From NCBI RefSeq assembly GCF_019931165.1, contig NZ_JAIOUP010000009.1, positions 39,260-103,259 of the forward strand: a DNA stretch of 64,000 bases, in the 5' to 3' direction. Origin of the DNA: Schnuerera sp. xch1 (lineage in GTDB: Bacteria; Bacillota; Clostridia; Tissierellales; Tepidimicrobiaceae). Below the pieces are notes generated by a model. That model saw nothing but the letters and a program-made list of their open reading frames with translations, had not been told where the DNA came from and ran no database searches. Below are positions 33,930 through 42,712 of this stretch, piece after piece. Positions within the stretch are counted from its first letter, which is position 1. Each line of letters begins with the position of its first letter. The position numbers and the translations under genes are program-made.

Positions 33930-34287
33930 CATAAAGAAAAATTGATATTATAATGGAAATAATATTTTTTAGTACTTGTACTATGCCATGAAATATATTA
34001 GGATAATTATAAGAATTAATATTCAGTTATAGTTACAATACAAGGGAAAATTTTTAAACACTTTTTTTAAAATTAAAAAAATGAAGTAACCGAAAACTTC
34101 AAAAATAGCTGTTTATAGATTTTAGTAATTTGGCATAAAAAGCATGTAACTAATAGTTAAAATTGTGGGAAAATTGATGAATTAGGAATTTAGTCTGCGC
34201 TTACAACCAATAAGACGAATTTTTTGGAAACAGGTATAGGAGAAGTATTTGAAAAAGACAGATGGGAGAAAGAATTGGAGGATACAT

Positions 34288-34758
34288 ATGATTATTAAAT
34301 TAATGGTTAATGACAAAATGGTTGAAAGGGATGTAGACCCAACAAAAAGGCTTTTGGATTTTCTGAGAGAAGATTTAAATTTAACCGGTACAAAAGAAGG
34401 ATGTTCAGAGGGAGAATGTGGAGCATGTACAGTTATTGTTAATGATAAAGCAGTAGCTTCCTGTTGTGTTCTAGTTGGACAGGTCAATGGTGACAATATA
34501 CTAACAATTGAGGGGCTAGAGAAAAATGGAGAACTTGATATTATTCAAAAAGCCTTTATAGAAAAAGGTGCCATTCAATGTGGATTCTGTACTCCGGGAA
34601 TGATAATGTCCTGTAAAGCTTTATTGATGAAGAATCCAAAACCTACTGTAGATGAAATTAAAAGATCTATAGAAGGTAACTTATGCAGATGTACAGGTTA
34701 TACAAAAATTATTGAGGCAGTTCAGCAAATTGTTGAAGAGAGGTGTAATAATGAGTAG
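34288..34758 (+). CDS. Molybdenum hydroxylase 2, [2Fe-2S] subunit
   Basis: A 156-residue two-cluster iron-sulfur subunit: KEGCSEGECGACTVI with VASC for the first cluster, QCGFCTPGMIM and LCRCTGYTK for the second. It leads a 2Fe-2S, FAD, Mo gene order, unlike the other two hydroxylases in this window. The ATG at 34288 follows GGAGG; an upstream TTG at 34249 lacks a ribosome site. The next gene starts inside its last codons. The enzyme heads a cluster with two lyase homologues and a betaine-type transporter, so the substrate may be an imidazole derivative and not a purine. Confidence 0.93.
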   Translation: MIIKLMVNDKMVERDVDPTKRLLDFLREDLNLTGTKEGCSEGECGACTVIVNDKAVASCCVLVGQVNGDNILTIEGLEKNGELDIIQKAFIEKGAIQCGFCTPGMIMSCKALLMKNPKPTVDEIKRSIEGNLCRCTGYTKIIEAVQQIVEERCNNE

Positions 34759-35611
34759 CAATTATATAGCACCTAAAAATATTGAAGAATTATGTATGGT
34801 TCTCAAAGATAAGGATGATAGAACTCATATTATTGCAGGTGGAACAGACTTAATAATAAATTTAAGAAAAAAAGGGATAATTGATTACAAGATAATAGAT
34901 ATTAGTAAGTTTCAAAGATTTAAGACAATAGATTTTCAGGAGGATAGGATTATCATTGGTTCTTGTGTAACTATGATTGAGCTAGAAAATAATGAAGAAA
35001 TCAAAAAATATATACCTGCTTTAACTAGCGCTGCATATAGCTTAGGTTCGACACAGATTAGAAACAAAGCAACAATTGGCGGGAATCTAGTTAATGCATC
35101 ACAAAGCGGTGATACAATACCTGTACTATTTGCATATGATGCAGATGTTAGGATAATGAACTCATCCAATGAGTATAGATATGAGAAGGCAAGTGACTTT
35201 GTATCAGGTATTGGACAAACTTCTTTAAGAGATGATGAAATAATAACTAGCATTATAATCAAAAAGTCAGATAGCATTTCAGCATTTTCTAAAATTGGTT
35301 CAAGAAAGACAGTAACAATTTCAAAAATTAATTGTTGTGGAAAGTTTGATATGGGTGAAGAAGATAGAATTAACAACGCTATTATATATTTAGGCGCAGT
35401 AGGAGTAAAACCAGTTAGATCAGATCTAATTGAAAACGAATTAATCGGATTCAAATTAGGACAAGGTTTAAATGATGGCATGAAAAAAGTGATACAGCTA
35501 CAGATAGAAAATGCGATTCCAAATAGGAATTCAAAGCACTATAAAAAGGTAGCTACTATTGGATTAATTGAAGATATGCTTTCTCAGGTAAGGGGTGACT
35601 TGAGGATATGA
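34751..35611 (+). CDS. Molybdenum hydroxylase 2, FAD-binding subunit
   Basis: A 286-residue CoxM/XdhB-type FAD subunit with IIAGGTDLIINLRKKG, LGSTQIRNKATIGGNLVNAS and SGDTIPVLFAYDA motifs. It overlaps the preceding gene by eight bases and the next by four (ATGA), indicating a tightly coupled three-gene enzyme. GRKTVTISK-type text near residue 185 (KIGSRKTVTISKINC) corresponds to the FAD subunit C-terminal domain. Nothing unusual was seen. Confidence 0.9.
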   Translation: MSSNYIAPKNIEELCMVLKDKDDRTHIIAGGTDLIINLRKKGIIDYKIIDISKFQRFKTIDFQEDRIIIGSCVTMIELENNEEIKKYIPALTSAAYSLGSTQIRNKATIGGNLVNASQSGDTIPVLFAYDADVRIMNSSNEYRYEKASDFVSGIGQTSLRDDEIITSIIIKKSDSISAFSKIGSRKTVTISKINCCGKFDMGEEDRINNAIIYLGAVGVKPVRSDLIENELIGFKLGQGLNDGMKKVIQLQIENAIPNRNSKHYKKVATIGLIEDMLSQVRGDLRI

Positions 35612-37863
35612 AAGAATTAAAATATGTGGGCAAAAGTTTAGTAAGAGAAGATTCTTACGATAAGGCTACAGGAAAAACCATATATGTAGGGGATATGAAA
35701 AGGACTGATATGCTCTATGCTAAGCTTGTTTTAAGTGAAAAAGCTCACGCCGACATAGAAATAGATAGAAGTGAAGCTATGTTAGTTGAAGGCATAGAAG
35801 CTATTTATACACATGAAGATGTGCCTAAAGTATTTTATAATTCTGCTGAATGGTATCCTGGAATTAAAGGAATTAGAGATGAATTAATATTAAATAACAG
35901 GGCAAGGTTTGTTGGAGATAGAATTGCACTTGTAGTTGGTAGCAGCAAGGAAACTGTTGAAAAAGCTATATCAAAATTAAAAATCATTTATAAGGAACTA
36001 AAACCTGTAATTGGATTGAAACAAGCTAGAAAAGATGAAGTTATTATAAAAGAGAATACAAATCTAGCTTTTTCAAAATCCATAAATGTTGGAAATTATG
36101 AAGAAGCCTTAAAAAAAGCAGATTATGTAATCAAAGATATAGGTACTACACCTAAAGTTCATCATGCGGCAATAGAACCTCACGTATGTCTTGCAGAATT
36201 TGACTATCAAGGGAATCTTGTTATTTGTACTCCCTGTCAAGTAGCAACTCAAGTTCAGATGCATGTAGCAAATGTGTTAAATATTCCTTTAAATAAGGTC
36301 AGAACAGTAAAGGCCGTTATGGGAGGTTCTTTTGGAGGTAAAAGTCAACCTATCTTAGAACCAATCGTAGCTTTTGCAGCATGGAAGTTGAATAGGGCAG
36401 TATTGCTATATATGGACAGAACCGATGTGATTACAGGGACTGTGTCAAGAAATGCTACTGAAATTGCTGTTGAAACTGCTGTAAACAAGGAAGGGAAAAT
36501 TTTAGGAAGAAAGGTTGAAGTTCGTGTAGATGGCGGTGCATATAATACGAATGCATCGAATGTAACCATGGCATTAGGGAAGAAATTATACAGACTCTAT
36601 GACATACCTAATCAAACTTTTGAAGGTAAGGCATATTACACTAATACCCTACCAGGAGGAACATGTAGAGGTTATGGTTCACCACAAGGCCATGCTGTTA
36701 CTGAAGTCAATATAGACAATATAGCAAAAAAATTGAATATGGATCCATGCGAATTTAGATTACTAAATTTAGTTGATGAGGGAGCGAAAGATCTAACTGG
36801 CGCTCCTGAGATTGGGAATGCGAAGATTAAAGAATGTGTTAAAGTTGGGATGGAAGCTTTCAACTGGAAGGAAAAGAGAGATACTATAAAAAATAAAAGT
36901 GCTGATAGATATGCTTATGGGGTAGGTATGGCCTGTGGAACTCATGGAAATGGATATAAGGGTGCTTATCCGGATTTTACCAATGTGGACATGAGAATAT
37001 ATGCTGATGAAGGTGCAATTGTAAAGATAGGGGTGCATGATCTAGGTTGTGGTACCATAACTACTTTGAAACAAATTGCTGCTGAAACCCTAGATATAAA
37101 CATGGAAAAGATCAGAATTACAGAAGCTGATACTTTTGTCACTCCTTATGATTCAGCAGGAACTCAGGCTAGTAGGGTTACATATGTATGTGGAGGTGCA
37201 ATTAAAGAAGCTGGAAAAAAATTAAAGGCGAAGTTAATTAACGCTTTTTGTAAGCTTAAAAATGTGCCAATAGAAAATGTAGAAACTGCGAATGGTTATA
37301 TATATGATAAAAACTCAACTGAAGAACATACTTATGGAGATATAGTTACAGAATATGAAAAACATTTTTCTGAGTCAATGAGTATATCTTTAGAATATAA
37401 ATCCCCAGCTAATCCAGCATCTTTTGCAGCATTTTTTGCTGAAGTGAAGGTAGATAAATATACTGGCTTGGTAGATGTAATAGATTGTTTGGCAGTACAC
37501 GATATAGGAAGAGCTATCAATCCAATGCTGGTAGAAGGGCAAATTCAAGGTGGCGCTCAGTTTGGTTTAGGTATGGCATTATATGAGCAGATGAAAATTA
37601 ACAAAAATGGAGATGTAAAGTCAAATAGTTTTTCAAAATATCACATTATTAATTCAACATCCATGCCTAAGGTAAAAATAATACTAATTGAAGACAATGA
37701 ACCTTATGGACCGTATGGCGCAAAGAGTGTTGGCGAAATGGCTACAGTTGCTCCAGCACCTGCAATTATAAATGCAATAAACTTTGCCTTGGATACTAAT
37801 ATTACAACTTTCCCCGCAACGCCCGAAGTAATAGTCAATGAAATTTTAAAGAAAGGCATCTAG
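35608..37863 (+). CDS. Molybdenum hydroxylase 2, molybdopterin-binding subunit
   Basis: A 751-residue one-piece molybdopterin subunit of the xanthine dehydrogenase family. Motifs are EDSYDKATGKTIYVGDM, AAIEPHVCLAEF, VMGGSFGGKSQPILEP (Moco-binding glycine loop), TCRGYGSPQGHAV, GVHDLGCGTITTL and GPYGAKSVGEMATVAP with the catalytic Glu. It catalyses hydroxylation of a heterocycle using water. The substrate is not evident: GCRGYGSPQ differs from the MRGFGATQP of hydroxylase 1. Genes for a YfcC-type carrier and lyases follow, so it may act on the imidazole product of those lyases. The start overlaps the FAD subunit. Confidence 0.92.
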   Translation: MKELKYVGKSLVREDSYDKATGKTIYVGDMKRTDMLYAKLVLSEKAHADIEIDRSEAMLVEGIEAIYTHEDVPKVFYNSAEWYPGIKGIRDELILNNRARFVGDRIALVVGSSKETVEKAISKLKIIYKELKPVIGLKQARKDEVIIKENTNLAFSKSINVGNYEEALKKADYVIKDIGTTPKVHHAAIEPHVCLAEFDYQGNLVICTPCQVATQVQMHVANVLNIPLNKVRTVKAVMGGSFGGKSQPILEPIVAFAAWKLNRAVLLYMDRTDVITGTVSRNATEIAVETAVNKEGKILGRKVEVRVDGGAYNTNASNVTMALGKKLYRLYDIPNQTFEGKAYYTNTLPGGTCRGYGSPQGHAVTEVNIDNIAKKLNMDPCEFRLLNLVDEGAKDLTGAPEIGNAKIKECVKVGMEAFNWKEKRDTIKNKSADRYAYGVGMACGTHGNGYKGAYPDFTNVDMRIYADEGAIVKIGVHDLGCGTITTLKQIAAETLDINMEKIRITEADTFVTPYDSAGTQASRVTYVCGGAIKEAGKKLKAKLINAFCKLKNVPIENVETANGYIYDKNSTEEHTYGDIVTEYEKHFSESMSISLEYKSPANPASFAAFFAEVKVDKYTGLVDVIDCLAVHDIGRAINPMLVEGQIQGGAQFGLGMALYEQMKINKNGDVKSNSFSKYHIINSTSMPKVKIILIEDNEPYGPYGAKSVGEMATVAPAPAIINAINFALDTNITTFPATPEVIVNEILKKGI

Positions 37864-37968
37864 AACTTATCTGCAACTATAGAAGGAGATGAATTAAAAG
37901 AAAGTATTAGAATGAATATAACGTTTAAGTAGTGATGGGGGTTAAACATAGAGAAGAAGGTGAGAATT

Positions 37969-39378
37969 ATGACGGAAAAAACTAATATTCCAAAAAAGAA
38001 AAAATTTAAATTTCCTCATGCCTTTGTATTGTTGTTTGCAATGATCATATTGGTTGGTATTTTAACTTATATAATACCTGCTGGACAATATGACAGAATA
38101 CAAATTGATGGAAGAAGTGTTGTTGATCCTGATAGTTTTCATTATATTAAACAAACACCAGTAAAACCTTTTGAATTTTTTATGGCAATACCTAATGGGT
38201 TACAAGAAGCTTCAACGTTAATTTTTATGATTTTATTAATAGGTGGAGCTATCAGAGTATTTGACGGCAGTGGAGCTATAAGGGCAGCAATTATGAAATT
38301 AAGTCAAGTGGTTGGAGAAGATAAAAGTAGCTATATTCTTGTAGCTATAATGATTTTTTTCACTTGTTTAGGAGCTTTCCCAGGAATGCTAGAGGCTGTT
38401 ATTCCATTTGCTCCATTATGTATTGGTATTTCTTTGGCTCTGGGATATGATATTTTAATTGGAATAACAATCTCATTAGGTGGGATAGTAATTGGATGGA
38501 CTGCAGGGCCATCCAATCCGTGGACAGTTGGGATTGGGCATACACTTGGAGAACTTCCTATGTTTTCTGGAATTGGATTTAGAGTATTAATTTTATTAGT
38601 ATTTATTGCAATATTATCCACGTTTGTATTAAAGTATGGAAAAAAGATAAAAGAGGATCCCACAAAGAGTTTAGTGTATGGCATTGATACGGACAATCTC
38701 ATAGTTGAGCATGATAATAGTAATGAGTTTATTATAAGGGATAAGTTGGTATTAATTACCTTTGGAGCTACTATTTTCTTTATAGTATTTGGTTCTTTAA
38801 ATTGGGGGTGGGCACTTCCTCAGATGTCAGCAACTTATATAATCGGTGCAATAATTGGTGGAATATTTGCAGGATATAACTCTGAGAAAATTGCAGATGA
38901 GATTATAGAAGGTGCAAAATCTATATTAATTGGAGCACTGGCAGTTGGGATTGCTAGAGGCATAAGTGTTGTGATGACAGACGGAAATATTATTGACACC
39001 GTAGTTTATGGTATTTCATCTTTGTTAGATGGTTTGCCTACAATGGTTACAGCAATTGGAATGTTTATTATACAAACAATAATAAATTTTTTTATTCCCT
39101 CAGGTAGTGGACAAGCAATGGCAACTTTACCAATTATATTACCAGTCGCTGATATTATAGGTCTTAATAGACAAATCGCAATATTGGCATTTCAATTTGG
39201 TGATGGGTTATCTAATTTAATTTATCCTACAGTTGGACCAGTAGTTGCGTGTTTAATGTATGCAAAAGTACCTTTTAATAAATGGCTAAAGTATATTATG
39301 CCGTTTGTATTAATTTCGTGGTTAGTTGCTACTGCATTATTGATTATTTCCGTTTTGATTAATTTTGGACCGTTTTAA
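37969..39378 (+). CDS. YfcC-family (DcuC-like) carboxylate or amino acid carrier
   Basis: A 469-residue membrane protein with about 12 hydrophobic segments. The N-terminus FKFPHAFVLLFAMIILVGIL with YIIPAGQYDR is the hallmark of the YfcC/C4-dicarboxylate anaerobic carrier family (PF03606), which includes basic amino acid antiporters. NFFIPSGSGQAMATLPIILP near the C-terminus is another conserved loop. Likely role is uptake or exchange of a carboxylated substrate or product of the neighbouring enzymes. The ATG at 37969 follows AGAAGG; a GTG at 37960 overlaps that site. It lies 80 bases before the first lyase gene. Confidence 0.82.
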   Translation: MTEKTNIPKKKKFKFPHAFVLLFAMIILVGILTYIIPAGQYDRIQIDGRSVVDPDSFHYIKQTPVKPFEFFMAIPNGLQEASTLIFMILLIGGAIRVFDGSGAIRAAIMKLSQVVGEDKSSYILVAIMIFFTCLGAFPGMLEAVIPFAPLCIGISLALGYDILIGITISLGGIVIGWTAGPSNPWTVGIGHTLGELPMFSGIGFRVLILLVFIAILSTFVLKYGKKIKEDPTKSLVYGIDTDNLIVEHDNSNEFIIRDKLVLITFGATIFFIVFGSLNWGWALPQMSATYIIGAIIGGIFAGYNSEKIADEIIEGAKSILIGALAVGIARGISVVMTDGNIIDTVVYGISSLLDGLPTMVTAIGMFIIQTIINFFIPSGSGQAMATLPIILPVADIIGLNRQIAILAFQFGDGLSNLIYPTVGPVVACLMYAKVPFNKWLKYIMPFVLISWLVATALLIISVLINFGPF

Positions 39379-39457
39379 TTAAGTTCTATATTAAAGTTAT
39401 TGAGTTTATAATTTTTGATTTTAAAAGTATTTAAAATTAAAGAAAGGAGTGAAAACG

Positions 39458-40993
39458 GTGGAGAAGCTAGTTTTAACTGGTAAAGGTCTTATTTTAAATG
39501 ACATATATGATGTAGCTTTCAATTATAGAGAAGTTGAAATTGATGAAGAGGCTTTAGAACTTGCAAAACATGCACGACAAATATTATTTGACCTTGCAGC
39601 CAAGGGGGAACCCGTTTATGGATTAAATAGAGGAGTTGGATGGAACAAGGACAAGGAATTTGACCAGGACTTTTTCGAAGAATATAACAGAAATTTATTG
39701 AGCAGTCACTGTTTAGGAGTAGAACCTTACAATACTGATGAAGAAGTAAGAGCCATGCTATTAATTCGACTTAATAAAGCATTAGCAGGCTCAACAGGAA
39801 TCTCTACTGAAATATTGGATTTATATAAGGAATTTTTAAATAGACGGATCCACCCTCATGTGCCTAGAAGAGGCTCCATAGGCGAAGGGGATATAACAAC
39901 TCTTTCTCATATTGGACTTTGTTTAATAGGAGAATGGGAAGTTAGCTATAAAGGAAAGATTGTTCCAACAATTGAAGCATTAAATGAAGAAGGTATTAAA
40001 CCCGTTGTACTTGGTCCAAAGGATGGCCTTAGCATAGTATCTTCAAATGCACAAGGAGAGGCAATGGTTGCAATTCTAATAAAGGAAGTAGAAGATTTAA
40101 TATCAATTTCCAATTTGATCTACTGTTTAAGCTTAGAAGGGTTAAATGGTGTAATTCAATCACTTGATGAAAAGGTGAACACTTTAAGGGGACTTAATGG
40201 ACAAGCAGTATCTGCTAAACAATGCAGGGAATTTTTGGAAGGGAGTTATCTGTATAAACCTCATAAGGATAGGGCTTTGCAGGATCCATTGAGCTTTAGG
40301 TGTGCATTTGCAGTTAGTGGTACTGTAATTGATGCATTAAATTTTGTGAAGGAATATCTACAGGTACAGATAAATGCGACTGATGATAATCCTTGCATAG
40401 TATATGACGAAGATCGAATATCTGTAAGCTGTAATTTTGAAACAACAACTTTAGCTGTAGGGGTTGAGATGCTTGGGATAGCATTAAATCATATATCAAG
40501 TGCAGCGTGTCATAGAATAATAAAGCTTAGCGACCCTGGTTTTACTGGTTTATCAAGGTTTTTAACTCCAAAGGAAATTAAAACAATAGCTTATGGCACT
40601 ATACAGAAAGCATTTACATACCTTGATGCTGAGAACAGAATGCTAGCTAATCCTTCATCTATGGATTATTATTCTTTAGCAGGTCAAATTGAAGACCATG
40701 CAAGCAATCTTCCACTAGTAGCAGCTAAGGTTGCGAAAATAGTCGATAATATTAGATACATAATAGGTATGGAAGCAATACATGCAGCGCAGGCAATTGA
40801 TCTAAGAGGCGATATTGAGCTTGGCAACACTACAAAATTAGCATATGAAGAATTTAGAAAATCAGTACCATTCTTAGACAAGGATAGAAACTTAAGCGTG
40901 GATATTAAAAAGGCACATAAATTTATTTGTTCCAACGAGCTAAAGGATATAATTTCACATAATTTTGGATTGTCTGAAAGCATTTCAAATTAG
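39458..40993 (+). CDS. Histidine ammonia-lyase homologue lacking the MIO triad (1)
   Basis: A 511-residue aromatic amino acid lyase-fold protein. Tyr 54 in PVYGLNRGVG matches the catalytic loop Tyr. Where HAL has GSxGASGDLxPLSH, this has GSIGEGDITTLSH (residues about 139-151), so the Ala-Ser-Gly that forms the MIO electrophile is absent. The HAL Asn in the LINGT block is replaced (LSIVSSNAQG) and the QDPYSxR Tyr is Leu (QDPLSFRC). MIO-free members are known: ergothionase eliminates trimethylamine from ergothioneine without MIO. A betaine-type transporter gene is next. I chose GTG 39458, since the GTG at 39449 overlaps AAAGGAG. The substrate is inferred, not shown. Confidence 0.8.
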   Translation: MEKLVLTGKGLILNDIYDVAFNYREVEIDEEALELAKHARQILFDLAAKGEPVYGLNRGVGWNKDKEFDQDFFEEYNRNLLSSHCLGVEPYNTDEEVRAMLLIRLNKALAGSTGISTEILDLYKEFLNRRIHPHVPRRGSIGEGDITTLSHIGLCLIGEWEVSYKGKIVPTIEALNEEGIKPVVLGPKDGLSIVSSNAQGEAMVAILIKEVEDLISISNLIYCLSLEGLNGVIQSLDEKVNTLRGLNGQAVSAKQCREFLEGSYLYKPHKDRALQDPLSFRCAFAVSGTVIDALNFVKEYLQVQINATDDNPCIVYDEDRISVSCNFETTTLAVGVEMLGIALNHISSAACHRIIKLSDPGFTGLSRFLTPKEIKTIAYGTIQKAFTYLDAENRMLANPSSMDYYSLAGQIEDHASNLPLVAAKVAKIVDNIRYIIGMEAIHAAQAIDLRGDIELGNTTKLAYEEFRKSVPFLDKDRNLSVDIKKAHKFICSNELKDIISHNFGLSESISN

Positions 40994-41033
40994 TAAATTA
41001 CTCAGATTTTATTTTGATCTAGGGAGGGAAAAT

Positions 41034-42590
41034 ATGGAATCAAAAATTAAAGTTAAAAAAAATATACGCATGGGTGTATTTCTTCCAGCATTTATATTTA
41101 TTGCTGGAGCGGCAATATTAGGAATAGTAAGCAATGAAGCACTAGCAAATTCTGCTTGGGCTTTCTTCGATTGGTCTTTACAATCCTTCGGATGGCTATA
41201 CCAGATTGCTAGTATTGTTGGTCTACTAGTTGTATTGATTATTATGTTTTCGAAACTAGGCAAAATTCGTATAGGTGGAAAGGATGCTGAACCTAAGTAC
41301 AAATTCTGGACTTGGTTTGCTATGACCTTAACTGGAGGAGTGGCAACCGGGATTGTAACATGGGGAGTTAATGAGCCTCTAATATATTATGGTAATGTTT
41401 GGGGAGAATTAGATGCTTTAGGGATTGAACCTTTTACTGCTGAAGCAGCAAGGTTTGCAATGGGAAGAAGTTTTTATAACTGGACTATTATTCCATATGC
41501 AATGTATGCCTTATGTGGACTAGCAGTTGCTTATGTTTACTTTAATAAAAAGGATAAACTTAATGTAACTGCAACATTAAAACCTTTATTTGGGGAAAGA
41601 ATCACTAAAGGGTTATGGGGAGGCCTTATTGATACATTATCAATGTTAGCAATAGCACTTGGTTTAACTTCAGGTTTAACAATGTGTATAACACTTGTAA
41701 CAAGTGGATTACATTATTCCTATGGAGTAGAAAAGACATTTACACTCTTCTTGTTAGTTGGTATAGCTATTATCTTTTTATATACATTTTCTACATATAT
41801 AGGAATAGATAAAGGTATGAAAAAGCTAGCCAGCCTTAATGCTTATTTCTATTATGGATTACTTTTTTTATTAATTATAATAGGTCCAAAATTATTTATG
41901 ATTAGAACTTCTGTAGCTGGAATAGCTGAATGGCTTGATAATTTTTGGTTATGGGGGTTAGATCCTATTGACATAGGTGGTGTTCCGTTAACACAATCAT
42001 GGACTCTGTTTGACTGGGCTTGTTGGATAGCATATGCACCAGTTACAGGAATATTTTTAGCTATGATTTCGCGTGGTAGAACTATAAGAGAATTTCTAAT
42101 GGCAAATTTAGTCCTACCAGCTGTATTTGGTATGTTATGGTTTGGAGTATGGGGTGGTTCAGCATTAGGAATGCAAGTAGCAGGACAAGCGGATTTAGTA
42201 AATACGATAGCTACTAACGATGCTATTTCTGCTCTATGGCAATTTATAGAAAGCCTTCCATTTGGATTAGGAACTATTATTGTACCAGTCAATTTGTTTA
42301 TTATTGTAGTTTCTTTTGTAACCTGTGCTGATGCGACATCTACTGATATTGCATCTATGTGTTTAAAAGATGTTCCAATAGGAACTGAACCACCAGCTTA
42401 TTTAAAAGTTTTATGGGGTGCTACTATAGGAATAATTGCAATAATCATGGCAGCCTTTGGAGGACAGGAACAAGGAGTCGAAGGAGTTAAAGCATTGGCA
42501 ACGGCAGGAGGTTTTGTAGTATTATTCATATTCATTTTACAGATAGCTTCTGTAATCAAGATGTTTTTTATAGATAAGATTGAAGAGTAA
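41034..42590 (+). CDS. BCCT-family betaine/carnitine-type transporter
   Basis: A 518-residue transporter with 12 predicted membrane segments. The Gly-rich region TGGVATGIVTWGVNEPLIYY and the FLYTFSTYIGIDKGMKKLAS and DWACWIAYAPVTGIFLAMISRGRTIREF-type blocks are BCCT signatures (carnitine, betaine, choline). These carriers bind trimethylammonium compounds through Trp residues; Trp-rich segments are visible around residues 340-360. It is placed between two MIO-less lyase homologues, which suggests its cargo is a trimethylated amino acid such as ergothioneine or hercynine. The ATG at 41034 follows GGGAGGG, 41 bases after the previous gene. A perfect palindromic terminator follows. Confidence 0.88.
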   Translation: MESKIKVKKNIRMGVFLPAFIFIAGAAILGIVSNEALANSAWAFFDWSLQSFGWLYQIASIVGLLVVLIIMFSKLGKIRIGGKDAEPKYKFWTWFAMTLTGGVATGIVTWGVNEPLIYYGNVWGELDALGIEPFTAEAARFAMGRSFYNWTIIPYAMYALCGLAVAYVYFNKKDKLNVTATLKPLFGERITKGLWGGLIDTLSMLAIALGLTSGLTMCITLVTSGLHYSYGVEKTFTLFLLVGIAIIFLYTFSTYIGIDKGMKKLASLNAYFYYGLLFLLIIIGPKLFMIRTSVAGIAEWLDNFWLWGLDPIDIGGVPLTQSWTLFDWACWIAYAPVTGIFLAMISRGRTIREFLMANLVLPAVFGMLWFGVWGGSALGMQVAGQADLVNTIATNDAISALWQFIESLPFGLGTIIVPVNLFIIVVSFVTCADATSTDIASMCLKDVPIGTEPPAYLKVLWGATIGIIAIIMAAFGGQEQGVEGVKALATAGGFVVLFIFILQIASVIKMFFIDKIEE

Positions 42591-42602
42591 ATATACATTT
42601 CA

Positions 42603-42638
42603 AACCAAAACCTAGAAGAATTCTTCTAGGTTTTGGTT
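42603..42638 (+). terminator. Perfect palindromic terminator after the BCCT gene
   Basis: AACCAAAACCTAGAAGAA is followed immediately by its exact reverse complement, 12 bases after the stop. Confidence 0.75.
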
Positions 42639-42712
42639 AAATAAGAAGAATTTTAATAGTCTAGTCTAAGGGCTAATTATATCGGTAATACAATACAAGG
42701 GGGCAAGAATTT

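Larger units (their letters stand above)
33752..34287. other. Intergenic region with decayed reading frame and terminator
   Basis: About 536 AT-rich bases separating the purine module from the second molybdenum hydroxylase. The first 150 bases hold a frame with a good ribosome site but two in-frame stops (see pseudogene entry), followed by the terminator at 33901-33929. The rest (33930-34287) is strongly AT-rich and I see nothing firm in it apart from the GGAG ribosome site of the next gene. Confidence 0.5.

Noticed and set aside
34936..35481. 181-codon minus-strand frame inside the FAD subunit of hydroxylase 2
   Set aside because: Antisense shadow of a conserved gene with no start signal; same reasoning applies to the other antisense frames over real genes.
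37864..37968. Possible short gene remnant (GDELKESIRMNITFK before a stop) ahead of the YfcC-type gene
   Set aside because: Only 15-20 codons, no recognisable similarity and no start; too weak to annotate.
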